A DNA stretch of 64,000 nt from Bryopsis sp. KO-2023 (taxonomy: Eukaryota > Chlorophyta > Ulvophyceae > Bryopsidales > Bryopsidaceae): contig BSYQ01000001.1 of NCBI GenBank assembly GCA_030272585.1, forward strand, positions 7,006,001 to 7,070,000. The letters run 5' to 3'. The translations under genes were made by a program, and so were the position numbers. Within the stretch, counting starts at the first letter, position 1, and the number at the start of each line of letters is the position of its first letter. The notes under the pieces were generated by a model. The model did not search any database, had not been told where the DNA came from, and worked only from the letters and a program-made list of their open reading frames with translations. This document shows, in pieces, positions 23,312 to 34,345 of this stretch.

Positions 23312-24301
23312 CAGCGGAGCAACTGGAGAGAAGGTCACAGGAGCCTTCAAGAGGAATGCTACACGACGAGCTGAAATCAATTTCGGGGAGAGGGACCACA
23401 GCAGAAAAAGTCGTCATCAATCCATCGATGGTGTCTTGGCACAAGAAATCCGCACTGTTGACAAAGCACAGCAATACTTATCAGATGATCTTTGTTCTTC
23501 ACTTTACGAAGATCTAACCCTTTTTTTATCACTTCTTGTTTTTTAGTATGCCTCCATTACTGGTCTTTGGAACTCTGGAAAGATTGAGCCCATCTTTTGC
23601 AACGACCCAGAGAGGTGCAATATAGGCAGGATATTGCGCATTCTAGTGTGCAAAAAAAACTCTGTAAGAGAGACAAGACAAAAAAAAAAACGAATTGAAT
23701 TCAATTCTCTGATGCACGAGGGGTTTATGTGGGCTGTTGAAAGGGATTGTCATGGGATTAAAAAAGAATTATGCAAATGTAGACTATGCAAGCGTGGTGT
23801 ATTTTTTGGGTTGAAATACTGTCATTCTCCAAACAACAAAACGAAAAATATAAAATACGAAATGCAAAGGCAAAACACGCAAAAAAAAGAATCCATGAAA
23901 TTCCTATTTTTCTTCTGACCCCCAAAAAATACATGACGTTGAAATCCCCACAAAAGAAACGCTGACCTTAAGCGTTCCCTAACAGCGTCCATGCCGTCGC
24001 TCCCCTCGAAGGGATAATTCACCCAGACAAAGGCACCAAGGTCGGGTGGCGGCGGTGGGCCTTCAAGACAAGAGAGAAGATAAGAAAAACGCCTCGCAAC
24101 TTTCTCAAGGGGATTTCCTGAGGCTTCCCCACGTGTGCATACCGACCCCCCTTCCGTGACGGCTTAATCGCACGCGACTGTCTTAGGTAGGGCGTGCAGT
24201 CGCTGGAAACAGCACCCACCCGAGTCGCAATCTTCTTGTCCAGTTATGGTGGCGGCCATCAGAAACATTGTGATGGCGGCGTAGAGCACAGTACTTCCCA
24301 T
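23312..24301 (-). CDS. Exons 1-3 of a signal-peptide protein, unknown family, perhaps 5' part of the ankyrin gene
   Basis: Exon 1 at 24220-24301 begins MGSTVLYAAITMFLMAATIT, a typical signal peptide with a likely cut before QEDCDSG. Exon 2 is 23967-24060 and exon 3 is about 23312-23454; both junctions are GT-AG and in phase. The mature part starts with a run of five Pro, then has YPFEGSDGMDAVRERL, FLCQDTIDGLM and a Cys-containing stretch (SSSCSIPLEGSCDLLSSCSA). The minus strand then stays open for about 230 codons down to 22682, which could be a fourth exon leading into the ankyrin exon. If so, one protein would have a signal peptide and ankyrin repeats, which is rare. I recognise no family and the 3' connection is not proven. 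Confidence 0.55.
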
Positions 24302-24732
24302 GGTGGTCGATTCGTGGAGAGACGTTAACGTTGATTGCAGAAGGTTTCACAGCAGAACACGAATCCACCTGCATAAATGTGGATTCTGTACAGAACCCGA
24401 GGCAACAAGAAAGAATCGAGCAGGAAGCGGGTGGTCGTTTTTTGGGGGGGACCATAGTACACTGCTCCTACTCGTCGTGCGAGATGTCCTGACGTATGTA
24501 ATGTACCAATTATACTCAGCTCTTTCAGGCAACGTTGTGGTCATTGATTTGTGTCTGCATTTAAATACGAGCGTGTACGATTTCTCTTTCATGAATGACA
24601 CCTTGGGTGGTACCTGGTCCAAATGGCAAATGTGAGTATGAGTCTGCTGTGGCAGTGAATGTATGGGGAACATTGCAGCAATGCATTCTTCAATTGATTC
24701 TTAGAAGGGACCTGCAGCGCTTGCTTGTAGTG

Positions 24733-25026
24733 TCAAAATTCAGCGTTCTCATATGGGCATTTCCCACTTTCCCCCACAGTCGAACGCGTTCGGCTAAGAT
24801 GAACAACAATCAACAGGGTACTCAAGAGCCAAATAATCGTAATCCCCCCAAAAAGTGAAAACAGTATTCCATCAAATGAATAGATAAGACACTGGTCAGG
24901 ACACCCTTCACTTGCAAGAACGGTTTCAAGGTGCTTGTAACAGTTTGTCAAGATCAGAATGGCAGATGTCCCTGCTGTTGCCAGAAATTTGTCATTGAAA
25001 AATGATTGAACGAAAGAGTCTTCCAT
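24733..25026 (-). CDS. Small putative membrane protein or last exon of one
   Basis: From ATG 25026 a 97-codon frame holds a Cys-containing stretch (NCYKHLETVLASEGCPDQC), one strong membrane helix (LFGGITIIWLLSTLLIVVHL) and a short polar tail. A Cys loop followed by a final helix recalls the end of tetraspanins, but no diagnostic CCG motif is seen and I would not assign the family. It may be a terminal exon. The TATATAA at 25088-25094 would lie about 65 bp upstream. Confidence 0.35.
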   Translation of the reverse strand: MEDSFVQSFFNDKFLATAGTSAILILTNCYKHLETVLASEGCPDQCLIYSFDGILFSLFGGITIIWLLSTLLIVVHLSRTRSTVGESGKCPYENAEF

Positions 25027-25087
25027 GGGCCTTCCTTGGGCGCCAGTGTGGGTAGGGTCACGCCATCGTCCAACGTTTCAAGAGTGG

Positions 25088-25094
25088 TATATAA
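25088..25094 (+). promoter_or_regulatory. TATA-box-like motif upstream of the Cys-repeat gene
   Basis: TATATAA lies 174 bp before ATG 25268. It reads nearly as well on the other strand, so it could serve the small minus-strand ORF instead. Position alone supports it. Confidence 0.35.
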
Positions 25095-25267
25095 TGATCG
25101 ATCTGAGACGAAGAGAACACCACCCAGTCTTTGTTTCATTTCCAGCCCTCCAAACATCCTTAACCACTCAATCAGGTTCGCTCGTCGGTTTTTGCCTCGC
25201 TCGAGTACCAAATAGTGTTTTCACAAGCGATTGGAAAGTGGTGTGGTGGGTTTTTCGCTCAGGTGCC

Positions 25268-26540
25268 ATGACGAAAGCGGCGTTGTTGATCGTTGTTGCG
25301 GCGGCGTGCCTCCACGTTGCAATCGCCGCGAGGAAGGAATGCCAAAACACCAGCGACAAATACACATGCGAATCGTGCTTCGAATCCGAATCCATCTCTG
25401 AAGAGCTGAAGCCGCTCATGTGCCCCGACTGCGGAAACGCAAACTCGGCCTACGACTGCGTCAGCTGCTTGAATTCGGATATCGCAACCTGGGTGAAAGG
25501 GAAAAGCTGCGGCGTACGTTCATGACAGGCTCCTTGACTAACAAAGATTTGTGTGAAACGCTCGATTCGATTCGTGGGGTGAAACCGATCTTTTCTTTGC
25601 TTGGTGACATGCAGACTTGCGCGAATGGAAAAGGACCCAGTGCATGCGCGGCCTGCCTGGCCTCCGTTATCGAAGACGACACCAAGGACGACCTTTGCAA
25701 CGCTTGCGCCAACTCGAACAATCAGTGGAAGTGCAATGAGTGCCTCACCGCGTCGATGGATAACTCAGTGCGCCGCCACCCGTAGTTTGTGCCGCTATTC
25801 TTGCCGATTTCTCCGAATACGGATTTTGAGCATGGTTTCTGTTGTGATTGCAGTCGAAGTACAAGTGCCCGGCCTGTGCCAACACCATGGACCCTTCCTC
25901 CTGCACCGCTTGCTTGACCTCGTCCCTGAACGTGCCCATCAAGGAGGAACTGTGCATCAAGTGCGCGGACTCTGGCGATCCAGTGCGATGCAACGAGTGC
26001 CTCGCCTTGGGAATCCACAACGATCTCAAACCAGAATGCGTCGATTGCGCCAACTCTCCCAACGCTGCCGCCTGCATGAGTTGCCTCACGTACGCCATCG
26101 GCGATGGATACAAGACGAGGACGTGCGCCAGCTGCGCAGCGACTAGACAGCCCTGGAAATGCACCAGTTGTCTCACCCAAGCCTTCGAGGATGACATCAA
26201 GGCCGACACTTGCATGGAGTGCGCCAACGGCAGCAATCCCGATTTCTGCAACGCTTGCATGACGTTCAGCGGAATGGACAAGCTCCAGCGAAAGACTCTG
26301 TGCACCGGCTGCGTGGATACCCCCGATCCCTGGAAGTGTGGCGAATGCATCACCTACGACATTCCAAAGGAGCTGAAGTGGGTTTGCCAGGATTGCCCTT
26401 ACACCGCCAACCCAGGCAAATGCAACATGTGTTTGACGAACGGATACAAGAGCGTCGAGTGGAGGCAGAAGAATTGCGCTTTGGATGAGTTCAAGAGGCC
26501 AATCAAGGCATCCAGGTTCATCCAGGAACCCCTCAATTAG
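25268..26540 (+). CDS. Secreted protein made of eleven Cys-rich tandem repeats
   Basis: Exons 25268-25513, 25615-25767 and 25854-26540, all phase 0, encode 361 residues. ATG 25268 starts a clear signal peptide (MTKAALLIVVAAACLHVAIA, cut near Ala-Ala-Arg). The whole mature protein is a tandem array of C-x2-C-x8-C-x2-C followed by 12-14 residues: ten complete units and a first unit lacking only its first Cys, with a period of 28-30 residues. Typical units are CPACANTMDPSSCTACLT and CASCAATRQPWKCTSCLT; Leu-Thr or Leu-Ala often follows the fourth Cys, and Pro is common before the third. The protein ends about 30 residues after the last unit. The paired CxxC could bind metal or form disulphides; secretion favours disulphides (inference). 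I do not recognise a named family. Role in wall, scale or defence is open. Confidence 0.85.
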
Positions 26541-27600
26541 ATTCCGAAAATCTACTGTGGGGATTATGCATGCATGAGCATGAGTAAACCCGTCGCTGTT
26601 TAGTTTTTGCACCCTGAGTCCGAGAGTGCTTAATTTTTTGTTGTCTTTTTTTTAATTTAGCATGTTTATTTTGAGGTGGTGGTTCTGATTGGAGATTACC
26701 AATAGATTTATCATCATTCATTGCATTCTTTTTTTTGAATTGGAACACTTTTCAACATCAAGCTTGTTCATTATGTGAGTTTTTTTCATGTGGGTACTGA
26801 TGCTGGCTGGGCACATTTATGAGAGAAACATAAACAGTGGGAACTGCTGCTGTCGGATTGGGGGGCTGGTTGCGTTTGGCAAATGCAGGTTTCCCAAGCG
26901 TGGTGGTGGTGTTTGCATGGATTCTTTATCGGCAGCCACTGGTTTCTGAGGCCCACTTGTTTTTGTAATCGATTTTGTTTGAGCAGCTGCAAGGATGTCG
27001 TATTCAAACTTTTTGAATACTGTTTTGTGATTAATCCTCTTTTGAGAGAGATAGGGTGAATCTCTTGATTCTGCAACAGCAGGAAACTAATCGTAAGAAG
27101 GGCAATAAACCCGAAATGACGATATCGTGCACAGTCCATGTTGGTTTGTATTTAAACCGCTATGATATATACCCAAAATTTTAAAGATGATACTTTTAAA
27201 GATGTCGCAGCATTTTTTTGAAACATTTGAATCAATGTGAAACAGTGATCTCAATTCAAAAGATTCACATTGTGGGATTTTCATACCATAATTACCCTCA
27301 TGTAAAAACAAAGAAACAAACATCGAATCACACACAGATGCAACTTCAGCAAGCCCCCTCAATGTGCAAGACAAATCTGAACAGTGGAAGAGCAAATCCC
27401 ATGATTCATGATTGTTTTTCCACTCATTTCTTTGTCAGAAATTTGACACAGAAAATGAACAACATCTCCCGATGCAAAATAACTGAAAGCTTGATTTCCC
27501 CTCAGAAATATGGCAAAACGGAAACGAGCGAATCAAACTGTGATGACTCACCACTGATGGGCACACTTTCAGGACAGACTGAAGTCGTTGCATTTCGACG
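26541..27600. other. Intergenic, Cys-repeat gene 3' side to NDUFAF1 promoter
   Basis: About 1.1 kb, AT-rich toward the right. No frame of interest, no repeat or RNA gene seen. Confidence 0.45.
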
Positions 27601-27607
27601 TATAAAA
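27601..27607 (+). promoter_or_regulatory. TATA box of the NDUFAF1 gene
   Basis: TATAAAA lies 47 bp upstream of ATG 27648, a normal distance for a short 5' UTR. Confidence 0.5.
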
Positions 27608-27647
27608 CCTGCCTTTCCGATCTCAGGCGTCATCCGCAGCAGAGTTA

Positions 27648-29426
27648 ATGTTTCGTTGGGTGGCTCGACGAACTTCTGAATTTATCGAGAACGGTATGTG
27701 CATCTCTGCGGGCGCAGAATTAAAAAAAAGAAAAGAACAATAAAAAGAATTGTGTTGTCATGCGAATCGGGACGCGAATTTTGAGGGGTTATGTTTGCCA
27801 ATCTGAGCAAGATCTCCGCTTCGAAAATGATCGAATGCCAAGGGGGTGGATAGGTCGTCATCAACCGGGTTGTGAAATTGAGCTGTTTCACCTGATCCAC
27901 CTTTTTTCCTTTTCCATGGGTTTCTTTGTCTGTGTTTTGTTCATTGTGTTCTCTCTCCTTGTTGAATGCTCAATTTTTGTTGGCTGCAGTGAAAAATCCC
28001 CTCCAAATTGCATCTGAGCGGACTTTGTACAATTTCCAGAGTGAAGAGAATCTCAAGCAATGGAATGTCTTCAGCGATCATGAATATGGTGGCTCCTCTG
28101 TCGCCGCTTTGAAATACGGAGAAGGCGATCCCGTGAGGTTCTTTTCCTGTCTATTTCTTTTGGAGGGCACCCTGGCTAGACACACACCACAAGAAGAAAT
28201 CACTTTGCAAGAAGCAGCAATACGTTCCTTTTTCTCTCTTTCTATTTCTTGGTTTTTTCCCCAGCCTTCGCACTCGTATGTAATTGGGGGGGGGGTTGCT
28301 ATTCTTTGAGCAAGATGACGGCCAAAATCAAAAACTCGATCATGCATGCATATTGACGCAGAGAATTCGATGTACGATTTCTTCAGAACAAGTTTACAAG
28401 GTAAAAAAAATGCTAGTTTTGAGGGAAATGTTTGAAGGAGCGATTTCGAGTTTTTGTGATAACAAGAATGGTCTGCATGTCGATGTCGCACCAATATCTT
28501 TTCAGTGGTTGATCAGAATTTCGCGATCTTTTGTGGGGAATGTTCCACTGACGTACCTGGAGCGAACAGTTCCTTGAAGCAGAGCGGATTCTGTGGAGTT
28601 CATGCCAAGGTTGGTCTAACGTATTGTATACAATGGCCCTGCTGGAAAAAATGTAATAAAGAATGTTTTCGAGGGGATGCAGTCCAGAGTTTCTGTCTAT
28701 TTATGAAGGAGGGGTCAAATTAATTCATCAATATTTCGAAGTTCGGATTCCATGCTGTCTTGTTGTGAATGTAATTTCGAAAGGATTTTTGACTGAACTA
28801 GGGAAAAGCTGAACAGTTTTAATTTCTGTGTGTCATTTCTGTCAGGATGGTGAGGTGATGGATCTTTCGGATTTCGATCATATTCGGTTCAAAGTGAGGG
28901 GACCACGTTCTCAAAATTTCATAGCCAATTTACACATGGACAGCTGGATCGTTGGTGGGGAATCCTTCGACCTTTGGCAAGCGGCTCTCCCGTGCAGGTC
29001 TGTTCGTGTTGTTTTCTTCCTTTCCAAAATCTGGTTCTTTCCTTGAGATACTTTTTGGAACGAATGTACCGTTGAACGATTCATTATTTTGCATTGAAAA
29101 TTTTCGTCTTTTTTGTGGGTGATGATAAGTTACCACTCAATACCATCAAAAAGGATAAGACAGAGAGAGATATGAAAAGAGTGGCTTCATTTCTTTTTTT
29201 CAAGCTGGGGGTGTTGGCACGCAGGTCGGAGGAATGGCATGATGTGGATATTCCGTTTCACGAGTTTCTATTGACTTGGAAGGGACGGCTTGTGCAGCAT
29301 CGGGTGGAGATGAACATGTCCAGAGTGAAGGGCGTTGGGGTTTCGTTTGCCGGTCGACTTTTGCCTGGGGGGGCAGGGAGGTTCTCTCTGGACATAGCTT
29401 CGATATCTGCTCAAAGATTGATGTGA
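27648..29426 (+). CDS. NDUFAF1: Complex I intermediate-associated protein 30 (CIA30/NDUFAF1 family)
   Basis: Assembly factor for mitochondrial NADH:ubiquinone oxidoreductase, acting with membrane-arm intermediates. Exons 27648-27693, 27990-28132, 28517-28609, 28846-28997 and 29225-29426 join in phase and give 211 residues. Exon 1 (MFRWVARRTSEFIEN) looks like a short mitochondrial presequence. The CIA30 domain fills the rest: LYNFQSEENLKQWNVFSDHE then GGSS, the FCGECST strand, SGFCGVHAK, FDHIRFKVRGPRSQNF, and the family's WHDVDIPFHEFLLTWKGR and VGVSFAGR ending. The acceptor of exon 3 (after TGATCAG) is chosen because it restores phase and the conserved strand. Plastid CIA30-like proteins exist, so location is likely, not certain. 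Confidence 0.87.
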
Positions 29427-29848
29427 GGCAAATGGGGGATTTGCATGTCTGGGGGGGGGGGAGACTTGGTAATCGGAGATGTCACTCTGAAGAGTGGCAT
29501 GCAGTGATGGGTTTTATATTTGTTTCATTCATGCTCGGTGCCAGTAGAAGGAAACCTTTTTTGTCAGAGTTTATCGAGAAGTGCTTATCCGAACCAGGCT
29601 ACCCCCAAGTCCCATCACCACAGATACTGTGCATTGGCAAGCATTCAAAAATAATAAAATCAACAGCTTTCTCAAATTTTAGAAATGACTGGAGCATTCC
29701 TAACATTCCTGGCTTCACTTTCGTTTCCACAGTCAGTCTGTCGGCTGTGAACTGGGATATCATGAGAGTCGATATTCTTGGACCTACTCTAGCAATTACA
29801 AGGCATGTTTTTCACATCAACACCTTGCACCCTGGATGACACCTCTTC

Positions 29849-30607
29849 TCACCCCTCCTTTTTCATGGCTTCCACCATCTGCAGAAACACCACCACTACT
29901 TCTGTGACATTCTTTTATTTGAGAGCTGAATACAATACCAGTCTCCAATTTCCCATCCAAAATCAATTTGATACAACACTTGCTCTATGATTTTTTATGT
30001 GTAGTGGTATTTTCCAATGACCAGAAAATAAGGCCGAGGCATTCAGACATCGAAAAATACAATATCTCTGTGTCCTTGAGTTCATCATTTAAAAAAACCA
30101 AAGAAAAACACACACTCTCTTGCGGAAACACAATAATATATCTCGATCTCTGTATTGGCTATGTTATCGTTTCAATCAAATCCCGAATGCGTACCTCAGC
30201 AACCCGTGGAGCATTTTTCGGCGAAGGAGATTTGAGTGCTTCCCTGATGGGTGGCACAACTAGCGGCATTATGATACCTACCATGCACAACAGAATTCAA
30301 ATTCACTCCCAACACCCTGTTCACAATAATAATCACAATAAAAAAACACATGAACTGCTTCTGAGGGATATCTAAACCAAAAAGATATATCAATCAGGAG
30401 GGCTATTCATCGGGAACCTATTCTGCATCCAATCACAAGTGTATTTTCAGCTGTTGGACTATTCTGGAGTCCTCTCCTGTTCCACTGAACACCATTTCCA
30501 AAAAAACAAAACTTTTCATGAAACTGACCAGTAAAGCCAAGGGCGCAACTCCACGCCACGTAAGGTTCGGCGTAGAAAATCCTTCGAACGGATTGCACAA
30601 ACGACAT
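29849..30607 (-). CDS. Small complex I subunit, B9/NDUFA3-like
   Basis: Three exons, 30529-30607, 30195-30277 and 29849-29878, join in phase with GT-AG borders and give 63 residues. The product starts MSFVQSVRRIFYAEPYVAWS, has one membrane helix (CALGFTG then IIMPLVVPPIR across the first junction) and a short polar end (SPSPKNAPRVAE then MVEAMKKEG). The EP-V-W/S-helix-LPLVVPP layout is that of the single-helix B9/NDUFA3 subunit of mitochondrial complex I; that name is from likeness of layout and is moderate. The last exon is only 30 bp including the stop. The start is head to head with ZC3H15, 371 bp apart, and the gene is convergent with NDUFAF1, another complex I gene. Confidence 0.7.
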
Positions 30608-30978
30608 TCCGACCCACGCTTTGAAACGCGCTCGCCACCAATTCGGTCGCTTTTAACGCAACGGAGATATTCTCCCAGTCGGACGTACGCGTTTGTGTGA
30701 GTGTCCTGCTGACGACTTTGGATTTCTGTATGTCTGTCATATCGACTCAAACCTTCGTTTCGTTGTACTCACAACGTACGGCAATGTGAAAGATGGAGGC
30801 GCACCTTCCCCAGAAGTCCCCAACGCCTGCCTGGTTGCGCTCGAAACAGCAGGTTTTTATTTGCAGAATCGAGAAGGCGACACGAAGTGTATCTCTTCCG
30901 TCAAAAATTTGATTCTGCAGGAGCTGTGTGCGAGTTATTCGTGTTTTTTTTTGTCCCGGCCGGGTTTCGGAAGTTACA
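30608..30978. promoter_or_regulatory. Divergent promoter region between B9-like gene and ZC3H15
   Basis: 371 bp between divergent start codons. No clear TATA box. Shared control is inferred from position only. Confidence 0.4.
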
Positions 30979-33900
30979 ATGGCCCCCAAAAAGAAGGCGG
31001 ATCCCAAAGCCAAAAAGGGCCAGGACAAGGCCAAGATCGAAGCCAAAAAGAAGGTAGGCAACTGGCGCGGAAACAGTGCAAAAGAAAACGATGCCAAGAA
31101 AAGGTGATTTATTTAATTCCCTATCTCTTTTTCTTCCAGGGACCCATCCTAGACGGGGTGGTTTTATCGTACAGACTATTTTCGTCCATTTTTTCGATAA
31201 CAGAGTATGCTGTTGCCTTACTCTTGATCTGTTTCTTTTCTTTTCTTTTCCTTTTTTTTTTAGAGAAGGATGTTTGGGGCTGCTCCTGCACAAGAAATTA
31301 ACCAAAAAAAGAATAATATGTAATTGTTGTCGACTTGCTGGGTACTCAGGTCGTGGAAGACAAGACCTTTGGCATGAAAAACAAGAACAAGAGTGCAAAA
31401 GTCCAACAGTGAGTGCTGCCAATCCGCCACCAGCACAACCGATCTTCCACAGAAATTCCGACTGCATCCTGTCGCATCGCAATCGCTGTAATGGCTTCAG
31501 GATGTTCAACATGTTCTACGATGAATTTTGTCGTTTTTCTGCTGTGTATTCAGAAGTGCCCATGAACAGGTTTTTATGCATGCTTTTCTTGTTGTATGTT
31601 TGTCGAGAAGATTTTCTTGCATCTGCTTGATTGCAGGTTTATCCAAAAGCAAGTCCTGCAAGTTGAAAATCAGGGAAAGAAGGCCGGTGCTGCAGTGCCT
31701 TCCAGGAAGGTATTTTGGATTTTCTTGCAAATACGTAATAAAGTGGCTGTGTACTGTTTTTTTTAATCTGAATAAAACATGGTCCCTTCAATTTTAATAT
31801 GTATATACTTAAGTATATATATTTATATATTTTTTTTGGGGGGGGGAGGAGGAGGCAGCGAGCAATTGATTTGTTTTTATAAGTAATGCACTTAGGCTGC
31901 ATGCCCCATGTAGCCACAAAAAAATGTCATTTTTTTTCCGCAACAGCCCCTCCTGCCGAACCAGGGTTCCTCTGAAATTGTTAATTTTTTGTTTTCTGAA
32001 ATATATCAGGACAAGAAAAAAGCTGAGGAGGAGCGTCAGAAGGAGCTGGATGCTCTCTTCAAAGTTGCATACAAGCAGCCGAAAGTCCCAGCTGGTAAAA
32101 AAAAAAATTCAAGGCAATTTGCACTCCAGAAAAGAACCCACCCACGTTCTGGTGATCCTGTACTGTGCCTTTGCACATGAGAAAAGTGCATCACCCCCCA
32201 GCAAAAAAATCAAACAAAATTTGAAAAACAAGCGGAAAAGCGATACGCTATGTTTCCTCAATATCAGTGCGTGAAGCATCGATGACAGTAGCTTCTCTTT
32301 TCACTACAGATATTGATATATAAAGGAAAAACCCCACACAAACGTTGTGGAAATGCGTCTTTTTGACAGAGTAGGGCAAAATGAGTAGTAATATACAGAA
32401 CACCTGCAAAATAAAAAGGATTTATGAAAATCAATGTGGTAACATCCCAGTCCTCCAAAAAACTGTGATGGTCTCTCCACAGGTGTGGATCCCAAATCCA
32501 TTTTGTGCGAGGCGTTCAAGCATGGTCAGTGCAGCAAGGGTTTCAAGTGCAAGTTTGCGCACGACCTGAACGTCGGCCGCAAGACCCAAAAAATCGATCT
32601 GTTTTCGGATCAAAGGGATGAGGAAGAGGACGAGGGCATGGCGAACTGGGATCAAGACGAACTGGAGAAGGTGGTCAAGCAAAAGCATGCCGGAGAGAAA
32701 ACCAATCAGACAAAGATCATTTGCAAATACTTCCTGGACGCGGTCGAAAACAAGCTCTATGGATGGTAAGGATGTTTTGCAAGGAAGTTTTCGTCTGTGT
32801 GCACCATGCAGAAAAAGGAGCAATCGCCGGAAATGTTGGAGTGATTTTGGAGAATGAAGTCAAATCTTGTAGTTAGTTTGGATCATGGCTTTTACTCATA
32901 TTATTTCCCCAGCCAATGATGGTTGAAAGTCTCATGCAATCGGTCCAGGGAGAGCCCTTTATTTTGGTGGATATATTTTTTTCTGTTTTACTGTGCATCT
33001 CAAAAGCAGGATTTCTGCACATGCAAATAAGACCCTGTAGAGTTACTTTCTGAAAGAAGGGGACCTTTTCACTGTAAATGAGGATTCTGATTTATTTTTT
33101 TTGCGCGTGTGAATAATAGGTTTTGGAAATGTCCGAATGGAACGGGCTGCCAGTACAGACATGCACTTCCACCAGGTTATGTATTGAAGTCTCAGATGAA
33201 GGAGCTTTTGGATGCGGAGAAGAGTAAGCAGGTGGATGTCTCCGAGCAGATCGAAAAGGAGAGGCAGGCAGTCGAAGCAGTGACAAGAATCACCGAAGAG
33301 GTAAGTGCTCCCTCTCTCTCCCTTTATTTATTTATTATTTTTTCCAGGTTTGTCCTGTTAGGTGATTTTTTTTGAACAGTTCTGATGTTATTGAATATGT
33401 TATTGAGGTTGTTTTTTGCATCTGAACTTCATTTTAGAAGGTTTTGTCAAGTCGCTGGGCGAAATGCTACAATGAAGTGCATTTTATTTCGAAGGAACCT
33501 TTGTTTGTTGGTGGAGAGAAAACTTATTAATTTTACTTTATTCCTTTTTTTTTCCCAGAAAAAAATATGAAAAATTGGATGCCAATTTGAGAGTGTGTGC
33601 TGATGTCATCATTTGACTGACTGGACCGGATAACAAACGAGCAGGTCTTCAAGCAGTGGCATGCGAAGAAATTCTCTGAGAAAATGAAATTAAGGGAGGA
33701 AGCTGAAAAGGAGCGTCAGAAGAAGGGTATCTTGAACGGAAGGGAGATTTTCTTGCAGCAAGGGTTCACCGCCGTGGATGATGCCAGTGCCTCCGAAGGC
33801 TACAACCGAGAAGTGGATGAGGAAGCCGAAATTCAGAGAATGGAAAAGCAAGCCGCAGAGGCCATGGCATCAGCAAAAGCCAACGCTGGTGAGCTCTCAA

Positions 33901-34345
33901 CTGCGCGGGGGGGAGGGGGGGGGGTCATCTTTTTTTTTGTATTTAAATGAATGACCAATAGTCTTGCATCTTTTTTTTTTTTTTTTTTGGGTCCTATTTT
34001 ACAATAGATGCCACTTTTTGCAGGGTGTGTTTTCCTCATCAGGAATGAAACGCTTTGATTTTTTATTAGAGTTATACCTTACAAAAAAAAGAAGCATGGA
34101 AAATTGACCACGATACCTCGAGTTTTTTCGAACCATTGAAATACGCTTGATCTTGCTTCGTTATATTTTTTTTTATAGGTGCAGAAGAAGGGGCACCATC
34201 ATCGACTGCGGTGGATGCTGGTGGGCCTTCGACGACTTTGCAACTGAACAAGGAGGAAGAAGATCTGTTTTTGGACGATGATGATGATTTAGGGGACGAT
34301 GAATTGGAGGAACTGGAAGCCCAAATCGCTGCTGGTCAAGGGTGA
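30979..34345 (+). CDS. ZC3H15: DRG-family regulatory protein, CCCH zinc finger (ZC3H15/DFRP1)
   Basis: Binds and stabilises the DRG1 GTPase on ribosomes in the cytosol. Exons 30979-31053, 31350-31408, 31637-31709, 32010-32094, 32483-32765, 33120-33300, 33645-33888 and 34179-34345 join in phase. Seen: Lys-rich start MAPKKKADPKAKKGQ, the family's VVEDKTFGMKNKNKSAK, the first CCCH finger in DPKSILCEAFKHGQCSKGF with CKFAHD, the DRG-binding stretch around TKIICKYFLDAVENKLYGW, a second CCCH finger CPNGTGCQYRHALPPG, a helical middle, and an acidic end (EEEDLFLDDDDD then LEELEAQ) like animal and plant homologues. Intron 4 contains A-rich runs; others contain poly-T or poly-G. Identity is secure. Confidence 0.95.

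Larger units (their letters stand above)
24302..25267. other. Intergenic with one small candidate ORF
   Basis: Region between the minus-strand signal-peptide exons and the plus-strand Cys-repeat gene. It contains only the small membrane ORF at 24733-25026 and a TATA-like motif at 25088-25094. Confidence 0.4.
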
